From JAFGVL01 sp031553685 (GTDB lineage Bacteria > Bacteroidota > Bacteroidia > Bacteroidales > Paludibacteraceae): a DNA stretch of 21,831 nt. Shown here piece after piece: positions 1 to 6,105 of this stretch (the stretch's first letter is position 1; each line of letters starts with the position of its first letter). The notes beneath the pieces are model-generated. The model ran no database searches. It had not been told where the DNA came from and saw only the letters and a program-made list of their open reading frames with translations. The position numbers were made by a program, and so were the translations under genes. The stretch lies in contig JAVBLE010000071.1 of NCBI GenBank assembly GCA_031553685.1, forward strand, positions 1-21,831. Reading direction: 5' to 3'.

Positions 1-6
1 GTTTTC

Positions 7-66
7 ATGGTTTTAGGTTTTTGTTATAGAAGTAGCTTTTCTGATCGGTGTCTTCGACAAGCTCAG
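7..66. repeat. Left copy of a dispersed composite repeat
   Basis: This stretch has ATGGTTTTAGG at 7-17 followed by CTTCGACAAGCTCAG at 52-66. The same two elements in the same order recur at 981-1027 (ATGGTTTTAGG, then CTTCGACAGGCTCAG). The two copies bracket the GIY-YIG and RhuM genes. The TTCGACAAGCTCAG core also occurs inverted at 181-194. I read this as a dispersed intergenic repeat family; whether it marks a mobile cassette is inference. Confidence 0.6.
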
Positions 67-67
67 A

Positions 68-140
68 CACCGGAGAACCTCATCCACCGGAGAACCACAG
101 CCACCGGAGAACCTCAGGCACCTGAGAGGCTCAGCCACCG
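68..140. repeat. 17-bp tandem repeat, about 4.3 units
   Basis: Units start at 68, 85, 102, 119 and 136, exactly 17 bases apart. The first three share CACCGGAGAACC and differ in the last five bases. The fourth is CACCTGAGAGGCTCAGC and the fifth is cut short. The array begins right after a CTTCGACAAGCTCAG element and resembles the CTCAGCCACCG tail of the copy at 1014-1034, so it probably arose by slippage from that tail. There are no spacers, so it is not a CRISPR array. No coding role is supported. Confidence 0.8.
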
Positions 141-168
141 AGTGTCCCTTATTGGCTACCGTCATCAA

Positions 169-498
169 TTATCCGTTCCCTGAGCTTGTCGAAGGGAACA
201 TCGTATCGGGTGGAAATTGTGTGTAATTTTTCGATAATTCAGGTAATTTCTCCTGAAATCCATTTATCAAGGCTTCTTTTTTCTTTCTGTTCCAACCTTG
301 CACTTGTTTTTCTCTATAAAAGGCATCGTCTATCCGCTGAAATTCTTCAAAATAAACCAACTTCACAGGCAAGCGCTTTTTGGTGTGATTTGCTCCCTCT
401 CCATTCTGGTGCTGTTCCAATCTGCATTCCAAGTCATTCGTACTACCTGTGTAATAGCTACCGTCAGCACATTCTAAGATATACATGTAGCCTTTCAT
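169..498 (-). CDS. GIY-YIG nuclease-like protein
   Basis: This 109-residue protein carries the small GIY-YIG domain of the YhbQ/UPF0213-like group: YMYIL at residues 4-8, YYTGST at 15-20, Arg26 in the ECRLEQH segment, and a REKQVQGW segment holding the likely catalytic Glu. Stand-alone members are putative DNA endonucleases or repair-linked proteins of mostly unknown role. I chose ATG at 498 because homologs begin close to the first Tyr; an in-frame ATG at 546 would add 16 residues with no family resemblance, and one at 486 is also possible. The last residues (MFPSTSSGNG) are encoded by the palindromic TTCGACAAGCTCAG-type repeat, so the native C-terminus was replaced or extended by a repeat insertion. 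It lies 92 bp downstream of the truncated RhuM gene on the same strand. Confidence 0.8.
   Translation of the reverse strand: MKGYMYILECADGSYYTGSTNDLECRLEQHQNGEGANHTKKRLPVKLVYFEEFQRIDDAFYREKQVQGWNRKKKEALINGFQEKLPELSKNYTQFPPDTMFPSTSSGNG
175..199. repeat. Palindromic intergenic-type repeat inside a gene end
   Basis: The 25-bp element starts GTTCCCTGAGC and ends TCGAAGGGAAC. Its outer arms GTTCCCT and AGGGAAC are perfect reverse complements, and the middle is the inverted form of the CTTCGACAAGCTCAG element seen at 52-66. It encodes the last residues of the GIY-YIG gene; the stop codon is just beyond it at 169-171. Confidence 0.7.
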
Positions 499-590
499 CT
501 GTCTATATTTCTTTTTAATGGTCAGATGGAATATCCATAAGGTCATTGTGCTTGGTGTGCATTTTTGCTCATGGATATTTCATATTATTT

Positions 591-971
591 TTAATCGCGC
601 AGTACACTTGTTGCCCATTGGCGAAAAGCAGTTGCCCGAGTTGAATTCACACGATAACCAACCGAAATAATGGCGTCGAGATTGTAATGTTTTACAATCC
701 TGCAAATTTCACGATTACCTTCTTGCTGAACTACCGAGAAATCCTCGGCTGTTGAAATCTCATTTAGCTCACCTTCTGCGTAAATATTTTTAAGATGCAA
801 ACCAATATTATCGGATGAGGTTTCGAACAACAATCCCATAGCCTTTTGAGAGAGCCAAATGGTACCGTTTTGTACACGCACTTCTATCCCATCGCCTTTT
901 GATTGATAAGCAAATGTCAAAAATTCAGTGGTGCTGTTACGAACTTGAAGTTTATTATTTTGCTTCTTCAT
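591..971 (-). pseudogene. Truncated RhuM-family protein
   Basis: The 126 residues match the N-terminal part of the virulence RhuM family (PF13310): an IWLSQKAMGLLFETS segment, HLKNIYAEGEL, and the hallmark HYNLDAIISVGYRVNS followed by FRQWATSVLRD. Family members usually run to roughly 300 residues or more, continuing after the 'WA..VLR' helix. Here a stop follows at once (LRD then TAA), and I find no continuation in the 92 bp before the GIY-YIG gene. The domain is therefore probably a remnant, although a short functional version cannot be excluded. RhuM proteins are found on genomic islands and near restriction or mobile genes; their biochemical function is not established. Start ATG at 971 is followed by a Lys-rich, plausible N-terminus. 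Confidence 0.7.
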
Positions 972-980
972 TTTGTTTCT

Positions 981-1034
981 ATGGTTTTAGGGTTTTGTTT
1001 TTTGTTGTTGTGGCTTCGACAGGCTCAGCCACCG
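981..1034. repeat. Right copy of the dispersed composite repeat
   Basis: ATGGTTTTAGG at 981-991 is followed by a CTTCGACAGGCTCAG element with a CACCG tail (1014-1034), repeating the order seen at 7-73. The spacing between the two elements is 33 bp here and 45 bp in the left copy. The downstream bases to 1081 carry further TCGAAG motifs but no gene. Confidence 0.6.
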
Positions 1035-1081
1035 CGTCGGTCTGGGGACTGCGGATACTGAGACTCTCGAAGTGGTCGAAG

Positions 1082-2032
1082 TTATCCAAACAAACTCTCC
1101 ACAAAAGCCTCCTTATCAAACACCTGCAAATCATCAACACCTTCGCCCAAACCGATATAACGCACCGGGATTTTGAACTGGTCGGAAATGCCAATAACTA
1201 CGCCGCCTTTTGCAGTTCCATCTAATTTTGTGATGGCAAGGGATTTCACTTCGGTAGCCAAAGTAAACTGTTTGGCTTGTTCAAAGGCATTTTGTCCGGT
1301 AGAACCATCCAAAACCAACATCACATCATGCGGAGCATTTGGGATTACCTTTTGCATCACATTTTTAATTTTAGTTAGCTCGTTCATCAGGTTGATTTTG
1401 TTGTGCAGTCGTCCGGCGGTATCTATAATTACTACATCGGCGTTGTTTGCTTTGGCTGCGTTCAGCGTATCGAAAGCCACCGATGCCGGATCTGAGCCTT
1501 GTTGCTGTTTGATAACCGGCACTCCTACCCGCTCGCCCCAAATTACCAACTGCTCTACAGCCGCCGCGCGAAAAGTATCCGCCGCACCGAGATAAACCTT
1601 TTTGCCGGCTTTGGTAAATTGGTTGGCAAGTTTGCCAATGGTAGTTGTTTTACCCACACCATTGACACCCACCACCATAATTACATAAGGCGTGGCAGGA
1701 AGTGGCGCATCAAAATCGGCTACGGCAGCCGAATTATTTTCGGTGAGCAACGAAGCAATTTCATCTTTCAACAGTGTGTTCAACTCGCTTGTGCCTACAT
1801 AACCATCTTTCGACACTCGGCGTTCGATACGCTCAATGACTTTCAGCGTAGTTTCCACACCCACATCCGAAGTCAAAAGGATCTCTTCGAGGTTATCCAA
1901 CACTTCGTCGTCCACTTTCGACTTACCGGCAATGGCGCGGGCTATTTTTGAAAAAACGCTTTGCTTGGTTTTTTCTAAACCTTTATCCAGTGTTTCTTTC
2001 TTTTCTTTGGAGAAAAAATTAAATATTGCCAT
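1082..2032 (-). CDS. ftsY: Signal recognition particle receptor FtsY
   Basis: FtsY is the SRP-type GTPase that docks ribosome-SRP complexes at the inner membrane for co-translational insertion, pairing with Ffh. The 316 residues show an N domain (about 1-105) and a G domain with the P-loop GVNGVGKTT at 122-130, the LGAADTFRAAA motif at 148-158, DTAGR at 204-208 and TKLDGTAKGG at 268-277. The acidic A domain of E. coli FtsY is missing, as is usual in Bacteroidota; the protein begins with a short amphipathic, Lys-rich stretch (AIFNFFSKEKK) suited to membrane contact. It lies downstream of rpmB, rpmG and the DUF4295 gene, the order typical of the phylum, but a hairpin terminator and a long inverted repeat intervene, so it may also have its own promoter. 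Confidence 0.97.
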   Translation of the reverse strand: MAIFNFFSKEKKETLDKGLEKTKQSVFSKIARAIAGKSKVDDEVLDNLEEILLTSDVGVETTLKVIERIERRVSKDGYVGTSELNTLLKDEIASLLTENNSAAVADFDAPLPATPYVIMVVGVNGVGKTTTIGKLANQFTKAGKKVYLGAADTFRAAAVEQLVIWGERVGVPVIKQQQGSDPASVAFDTLNAAKANNADVVIIDTAGRLHNKINLMNELTKIKNVMQKVIPNAPHDVMLVLDGSTGQNAFEQAKQFTLATEVKSLAITKLDGTAKGGVVIGISDQFKIPVRYIGLGEGVDDLQVFDKEAFVESLFG

Positions 2033-2074
2033 AAAAATTATTTACTATTTATAGATTGACAAATTTACAATTGA

Positions 2075-2150
2075 TTTTTGACAGAATTTACAAAATTCAC
2101 AGATTATCCAAAATAAAATATTCTGTTAATCCTGTAAATTCTGTCAAAAA
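2075..2150. repeat. Perfect 18-bp inverted repeat upstream of ftsY
   Basis: The left arm TTTTTGACAGAATTTACA (2075-2092) is the exact reverse complement of TGTAAATTCTGTCAAAAA (2133-2150), with a 40-bp loop that itself holds partial copies of the same words (AATTCACAGATTA, TTCTGTTAATCC). On the ftsY strand this could form a long hairpin in the 5' leader. A TAAATTTG box (complement of 2060-2067) fits the -7 element, but the nearest TTTG is 23 bp further upstream rather than 19-21, so the promoter assignment is weak. Confidence 0.7.
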
Positions 2151-2163
2151 ATAACAAAACAAA

Positions 2164-2198
2164 AAAATGAGGAGCCCTGTAATCGGAATCCTCATTTT
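2164..2198 (-). terminator. Hairpin terminator after the DUF4295 gene
   Basis: AAAATGAGGA (2164-2173) pairs with TCCTCATTTT (2189-2198) around a 15-nt loop. Read on the minus strand it is followed by a run of seven T, as expected of an intrinsic terminator after the ribosomal protein genes and before ftsY. The A/T flanks could also let it act on the plus strand. Confidence 0.65.
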
Positions 2199-2218
2199 CT
2201 TATCCTGTATATGATCGC

Positions 2219-2371
2219 TTATTTAGCGAAAAATTCTTTTACTTTATCGTTGTGTACGATTTCTTCTTGAAATATATAGGCTCCGGTTTCAGGCGATTTC
2301 ACCATTTTGATAACCTTTGCATACGAACGCCCTTCTCCTTTTTGGAGCGATGCTACTGCTTTCTTTGCCAT
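2219..2371 (-). CDS. DUF4295 small protein
   Basis: A 50-residue basic protein that begins MAKKAVASLQKGEGRSYAKV, has MVKSPETGAYIFQEE in the middle and ends KVKEFFAK. It matches the DUF4295 family, small Bacteroidota proteins encoded between rpmG and ftsY. The function is not known; the position and basic composition suggest a ribosome-associated or translation-related role, which is inference. The start at 2371 lies 10 bp after the rpmG stop and the reading frame is open throughout. It is probably co-transcribed with rpmB and rpmG and ends at the hairpin at 2164-2198. Confidence 0.9.
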   Translation of the reverse strand: MAKKAVASLQKGEGRSYAKVIKMVKSPETGAYIFQEEIVHNDKVKEFFAK

Positions 2372-2381
2372 GGTCTATGTC

Positions 2382-2570
2382 TTATTTAATTTCTTTGTGA
2401 ATAGTCATTTTTCTCAAAATCGGGTTATATTTTTTCAACTCCAAACGGTTCGTAGTGTTCTTACGATTTTTAGTTGTAATATAACGCGAAGTACCCGGCA
2501 TGCCGCTTTCTTTATGCTCAGTACATTCCAAAATCACTTGGATTCTATTTTCTTTACTTTTCTTAGCCAT
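2382..2570 (-). CDS. rpmG: 50S ribosomal protein bL33
   Basis: This 62-residue protein is the large-subunit protein bL33. It shows the family pattern RIQVILECTEHKESG, then SRYITTKNRKNTTNRLELKKYNP and a basic C-terminus. It has only one Cys and lacks the paired CxxC motifs, so it is the zinc-free form. The gene is 24 bp after rpmB on the same strand. Its leader contains GGAGG nine bases before the ATG (GGAGGACACGAAAGATG), a clear Shine-Dalgarno match, which stands out because the other genes here lack one. Confidence 0.95.
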   Translation of the reverse strand: MAKKSKENRIQVILECTEHKESGMPGTSRYITTKNRKNTTNRLELKKYNPILRKMTIHKEIK

Positions 2571-2594
2571 CTTTCGTGTCCTCCCTGTTAAAAA

Positions 2595-2834
2595 TTATGC
2601 AAACAAATGACCTTTTTCAGCCGCTTTCTTGATAGCCGCATCCAAGCCGATTTTATTAATAGTACGCAATCCGTTGGCAGACAAGCGAAGCGTTACCCAC
2701 ATATCTTGTTCAACCCAATAGAATTTTTTCGAGAACAAATTCACTTCAAATTTTCTTTTTGTTCTGCGCTTTGAGTGCGATACATTGTTACCAACCATCG
2801 CTTTTTTACCTGTAACTTGACAAATTTTAGACAT
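2595..2834 (-). CDS. rpmB: 50S ribosomal protein bL28
   Basis: The 79-residue protein is bL28 of the large ribosomal subunit. It starts MSKICQVTGKKAMVGNNVSH, followed by the SKRRTKRKFEVNL segment and the WVTLRLSANGLRTI motif, and ends KKAAEKGHLFA. It is the first gene of the rpmB-rpmG-DUF4295 operon. The upstream promoter at 2885-2916 fits the Bacteroidota consensus with ideal spacing. Length and start agree with the family. Confidence 0.97.
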   Translation of the reverse strand: MSKICQVTGKKAMVGNNVSHSKRRTKRKFEVNLFSKKFYWVEQDMWVTLRLSANGLRTINKIGLDAAIKKAAEKGHLFA

Positions 2835-2884
2835 TTCCCGTATCTTTTATTGTATATATTAATCTACTTTTCTAAAACAGTGCG

Positions 2885-2916
2885 CAAAGATAATAGCTTT
2901 TTCGTTACACACCAAA
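2885..2916 (-). promoter_or_regulatory. Bacteroidota-type promoter for rpmB
   Basis: On the minus strand TTTG (complement of 2913-2916) and TATCTTTG (complement of 2885-2892) are separated by exactly 20 bp. This matches the -33 TTTG / -7 TAnnTTTG consensus with 19-21 bp spacing. The -7 box lies about 50 bp upstream of the rpmB ATG. Confidence 0.75.
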
Positions 2917-3034
2917 CAAACTTATCTTTTTTCTAACATTTTTTCAACAAATACAATGCGAAGCGTTTGAAACACAAAACCACAAACCTCTGGCTTGGAA
3001 ACGAGGGGGAACAAAATTTTTGTTTTCAACAAGG

Positions 3035-3065
3035 TTTGTTTTTATACAAAAGTTATATACCTTTG
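3035..3065 (+). promoter_or_regulatory. Bacteroidota-type promoter for kduI
   Basis: TTTG at 3035-3038 and TACCTTTG at 3058-3065 are 19 bp apart, matching the -33/-7 consensus. Transcription would start near 3072, which rules out the longer open frame that begins at 3020 and supports the kduI ATG at 3113. A palindrome AACAAAATTTTTGTT (3010-3024) sits just upstream and might bind a regulator. Confidence 0.75.
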
Positions 3066-3112
3066 CTTGCCTCGAAAAAAAAAATCAATCATTAATATAT
3101 AACACAAAATTT

Positions 3113-3973
3113 ATGAAGACAAACTACGAATTGCGCTACGCTGCGCATCCGGCTGATGCCAAGAGTTATGACACGGTGCGACTGCGCAAAGATTTCCTGA
3201 TCGAAAAAGTATTTTCGGCAGATGAAGTGAATATGGTGTATTCCATGTACGACCGTATGATTGTAGGCGGGGCTATGCCTGTAAAAGAGTCGTTGAAGCT
3301 CGAAAGCATCGATCCGTTGAAAGCACCATTTTTTACTACTCGTCGTGAGGTGGGTATATTTAATGTAGGTGGCGATGGTATTGTTACTGTAGGCAGTGAA
3401 AAATTTGAGCTTGGCTACAAAGAAGCCCTTTACATTGGCGCCGGCGATCGCGAAGTTTCGTTTGCAAGCAAAGACAGTGCAAAACCGGCTTTGTTCTATT
3501 TTAACTCGACAACGGCTCACAAAGAATATCCCTGCCAAAAAATCACTAAAGAATTGGTGAAAAGCATTGACTCGAAACTGCAAGTAGAAATGGGTGCACT
3601 CGAAACTGCCAACCACCGTACGGTTAACAAAATGTTGGTAAATCAAGTGTTGCCAACCTGCCAACTACAAATGGGTATGACCGAGTTGGAGCCGGGCAGC
3701 GTATGGAACACTATGCCTGCACATGTACACTCGCGCCGTATGGAGGCTTATTTCTATTTCGAAGTACCTGCCGAGCAAACTGTTCTTCACCTGATGGGCG
3801 AAGTGGACGAAACGCGCCATGTGTTTATGCAAAACAACCAAGCCGTATTGTCGCCTGAGTGGTCGATACACTCGGCTGCCGGAACGCACAACTATACCTT
3901 TATCTGGGGCATGGGTGGCGAAAACCTCGATTATGGCGACCAGGATTTCTCTAAAATAACAGACCTTAAATAA
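3113..3973 (+). CDS. kduI: 5-keto-4-deoxyuronate isomerase KduI
   Basis: KduI is a cupin-fold, zinc-dependent enzyme that isomerises 5-keto-4-deoxyuronate (from unsaturated uronates released by pectate or glycosaminoglycan lyases) to 3-deoxy-D-glycero-2,5-hexodiulosonate. The 286 residues show the metal site in HVHSRRMEAYFYF (His204, His206, Glu211) and a fourth ligand, His253, in EWSIHSAAGTHNYTFIWGM. The N-terminal MKTNYELRYAAHPADAKSYD is typical of the family. I chose ATG at 3113 because it matches family length and lies after the promoter at 3035-3065; the frame stays open upstream to 3020 but that sequence looks like leader. It is followed 76 bp later by the kduD-like gene. The protein is cytoplasmic. 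Confidence 0.95.
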   Translation: MKTNYELRYAAHPADAKSYDTVRLRKDFLIEKVFSADEVNMVYSMYDRMIVGGAMPVKESLKLESIDPLKAPFFTTRREVGIFNVGGDGIVTVGSEKFELGYKEALYIGAGDREVSFASKDSAKPALFYFNSTTAHKEYPCQKITKELVKSIDSKLQVEMGALETANHRTVNKMLVNQVLPTCQLQMGMTELEPGSVWNTMPAHVHSRRMEAYFYFEVPAEQTVLHLMGEVDETRHVFMQNNQAVLSPEWSIHSAAGTHNYTFIWGMGGENLDYGDQDFSKITDLK

Positions 3974-3994
3974 ATTGACAATTAGACAATTTAC

Positions 3995-4031
3995 TATTTA
4001 CAATTCATTTGTCGGTAGTAAATTGTAAATA
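3995..4031 (+). repeat. Short inverted repeat between kduI and the kduD-like gene
   Basis: TATTTACAATT (3995-4005) pairs with AATTGTAAATA (4021-4031) around a 15-nt loop. It is AT-rich with no T-tract, so it is probably not a strong terminator; it might be an mRNA-processing or stability hairpin in the intergenic leader. Similar AT-rich words (TTTACTATTTA, TTTACAATT) occur before ftsY at 2041-2072. Confidence 0.4.
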
Positions 4032-4049
4032 ATAAACTAGTAAATAAAA

Positions 4050-4841
4050 ATGATGTTCTCATTAAATGGAAAAGTGGCTCTTGTAACAGGAGCATCTTAC
4101 GGAATAGGCTTTGCCATTGCTTCGGCATTGGCTAAAGCAGGTGCAAAAATAGTATTTAACGATCGCGTGAAGGACGCTTTGGATAAAGGTTTGGCGGCTT
4201 ATAAAGAAGCAGGCATCGATGCCAAAGGCTATCTTTGCGATGTAACCGACGAAGCGGGTGTAACCGCAATGGTAAAGCAAATTGAAGCCGAAGTAGGTGT
4301 AATTGATATTTTGGTGAATAACGCCGGTATTATCAAACGCATACCGATGCACGAAATGTCGGCAGAAGAGTTCCGCCAAGTAATTGATGTGGACTTGAAC
4401 GCGCCGTTTATTATGGCAAAAGCTGTGATCCCGGCTATGATTAAAAAAGGAGGCGGTAAAATCATTAATATATGCTCAATGATGAGCGAATTGGGTCGCG
4501 AAACAGTAAGTGCGTATGCCGCTGCCAAAGGCGGTTTGAAGATGCTTACCAAAAATATCGCTTCGGAATACGGCGAATTCAACATTCAATGTAACGGTAT
4601 TGGTCCGGGTTATATAGCGACTCCACAAACAGCCCCATTGCGCGAAACTCAACCGGACGGTTCGAAACATCCATTCGACCAGTTTATCATTGCCAAAACT
4701 CCGGCTGCCCGTTGGGGAAATCCCGAAGACCTGGCAGGTCCGGCTGTGTTCCTTGCCTCGCCGGCTTCTGACTTTGTAAACGGACACATCCTTTATGTGG
4801 ATGGCGGAATATTGGCATATATTGGCAAACAACCGAAATAA
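4050..4841 (+). CDS. kduD: KduD-like SDR: 2-deoxy-D-gluconate 3-dehydrogenase / gluconate 5-dehydrogenase
   Basis: A classical short-chain dehydrogenase of 263 residues. The NAD(P)-binding motif TGASYGIG is at 13-20, NNAG at 90-93, and the catalytic Ser143, Tyr156 and Lys160 (YAAAK) are all present, followed by the PGYIATPQTAP loop and a C-terminal VNGHILYVDGG. The family includes gluconate 5-dehydrogenases and KduD, which reduces the KduI product to 2-keto-3-deoxygluconate. The KduD role is inferred from the position right after kduI; sequence alone does not separate it from gluconate 5-dehydrogenase. Two ATG codons in tandem (4050, 4053) could start it. It is probably cytoplasmic and co-transcribed with kduI and the DUF4861 gene. 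Confidence 0.85.
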   Translation: MMFSLNGKVALVTGASYGIGFAIASALAKAGAKIVFNDRVKDALDKGLAAYKEAGIDAKGYLCDVTDEAGVTAMVKQIEAEVGVIDILVNNAGIIKRIPMHEMSAEEFRQVIDVDLNAPFIMAKAVIPAMIKKGGGKIINICSMMSELGRETVSAYAAAKGGLKMLTKNIASEYGEFNIQCNGIGPGYIATPQTAPLRETQPDGSKHPFDQFIIAKTPAARWGNPEDLAGPAVFLASPASDFVNGHILYVDGGILAYIGKQPK

Positions 4842-4859
4842 AATTTCACACAAAATACA

Positions 4860-5978
4860 ATGAAAAAGATATTCTTTCTTTTTGCAATATTGCCATTATT
4901 GGTAGCTTGCAATAAATCTTTTGTCGAAATCAAGGTGGAAAATAAACTTGCCCTTGACCGAAAAGATGAAATGGTTGAATTTTGCCTTTGTTCGGTCAAA
5001 GAAAAATTGCACCTGAAGGACAGCGACCAAATAATCATCGTGGATGTAAACGGACAACAAGTGCCTTATCAAATTTTATCGGATAATACGACTGTGATTT
5101 TTCCAGCCGAAGTGGCTGCAAACAGCACATCTGTATATCATGTACAAATTGGTACGCCACATGAATTTCCTATTAAAACCTTTGCCCGTCAGGTTACTGA
5201 ACGCAAAGACGATTTTGCTTGGGAAAACGACCGCATCGCTTTTCGTATGTACGGTCCGGCTCTCGCTTCCGAAAATCCGAGCAATGGCGTAGATGTTTGG
5301 CTCAAACGCACTGACTCACTGATTGTAAATAAATTTTACAAAAATGAATTAGAAAACGGCATTTCTTACCATGTAGATAATGGTGAAGGGCTTGATTGCT
5401 ACAAAGTAGGTCATACGCTTGGTGCAGGTGGCGTGGCTCCGTATGTGAACGATTCGTTATGGGTCGGTTCGAACTACAACAGCTGCAAAGTGCTTGAAAC
5501 AGGACCTTTGCGTACTATTTTTCAACTTGCTTATGATACATTAAGAGTGGATAAAAACACTTTGAAAAGTACGCTTACGATTACTGTTGATGCTGGCACG
5601 CAGCTAAATAAAGCCACTGTTAGTTATGAAAGCACAACTAAAATGCCGCTTGCTGCGGGAATTTTCTTGCACGATTCTATTGGCAATATTAAAATGGAGA
5701 AAGAAAAAGGCTACATGGCATACGCCGAAAATGCTGTTTCGGATGCCGGTATTCCTTCGGGTCGAAGTTATGTGGGGGTTGTGCTTTACAATATCAGCGA
5801 AGCAAAACAAAAAGGCAAGCACATTTTAGCCATTTCCAACGAATATAACGAACCTTTTACTTACTATTTCGGTGCCGGATGGAGCAAATGGGGCTTCGAA
5901 ACCGACAACGATTGGTTTGCCTACATGGAACAAGCGGCTGAAAAAATCAAAAATCCGTTGATTGTTACTGTTAAATAA
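4860..5978 (+). CDS. DUF4861 lipoprotein
   Basis: The 372-residue protein starts with a lipoprotein signal peptide (MKKIFFLFAILPLLVAC, lipid-modified Cys17) and matches the DUF4861 family (PF16153): a beta-rich N-terminal part (EIKVENKLALDRKDEMVEF, VNGQQVPYQIL), a middle WENDRIAFRMYGPAL segment, GVDVWLKRTDS, GEGLDCYKVGHTLGAGG, and a C-terminal FGAGWSKWGFETDNDWFAY. Family members occur in polysaccharide utilization loci, often near uronate catabolism genes; a role in handling unsaturated uronides is suspected but not established. The residues after the Cys (NKSFVE) do not form an acidic surface-export signal, so a periplasm-facing position is more likely. It follows the kduD-like gene by 18 bp and closes the operon, with a strong terminator right after its stop. 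Confidence 0.85.
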   Translation: MKKIFFLFAILPLLVACNKSFVEIKVENKLALDRKDEMVEFCLCSVKEKLHLKDSDQIIIVDVNGQQVPYQILSDNTTVIFPAEVAANSTSVYHVQIGTPHEFPIKTFARQVTERKDDFAWENDRIAFRMYGPALASENPSNGVDVWLKRTDSLIVNKFYKNELENGISYHVDNGEGLDCYKVGHTLGAGGVAPYVNDSLWVGSNYNSCKVLETGPLRTIFQLAYDTLRVDKNTLKSTLTITVDAGTQLNKATVSYESTTKMPLAAGIFLHDSIGNIKMEKEKGYMAYAENAVSDAGIPSGRSYVGVVLYNISEAKQKGKHILAISNEYNEPFTYYFGAGWSKWGFETDNDWFAYMEQAAEKIKNPLIVTVK

Positions 5979-5983
5979 ATGCC

Positions 5984-6022
5984 AAAAAGCTCGGTTTAAA
6001 ATAATTAAACCGAGCTTTTTTT
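5984..6022 (+). terminator. Strong intrinsic terminator of the kdu operon
   Basis: AAAAAGCTCGGTTTAA (5984-5999) and TTAAACCGAGCTTTTT (6005-6020) form a perfect 16-bp stem with a 5-nt loop, followed by T to 6022. It begins five bases after the DUF4861 stop codon. Confidence 0.92.
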
Positions 6023-6046
6023 ATTCTCATAAAATAAAAAAATAAT

Positions 6047-6077
6047 ATTGTACCTCTCCTATTTTATTTTAACTTTG
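6047..6077 (+). promoter_or_regulatory. Candidate promoter for the glycosyltransferase operon
   Basis: TAACTTTG at 6070-6077 matches the -7 TAnnTTTG box, and ATTG at 6047-6050 is a one-mismatch -33 element with a 19-bp spacer. The -7 box is 28 bp before the ATG at 6106. Confidence 0.6.
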
Positions 6078-6105
6078 CAAACTTTGAAAAGTTGAAACGA
6101 AAAAC

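Noticed and set aside
68..140. Possible CRISPR array
   Set aside because: The 17-bp units are contiguous with no spacers, and no cas gene is nearby.
169..971. GIY-YIG and RhuM genes as a toxin-antitoxin or defence pair
   Set aside because: The RhuM gene is truncated, the genes are 92 bp apart and no known pairing of the two families supports this.
979..1225. Small open frames on both strands over the end of ftsY and the adjoining repeat
   Set aside because: They overlap ftsY in other frames and the repeat region and resemble no protein family.
3020..3112. N-terminal extension of KduI
   Set aside because: It would overlap the promoter at 3035-3065, and family members begin at the ATG at 3113.
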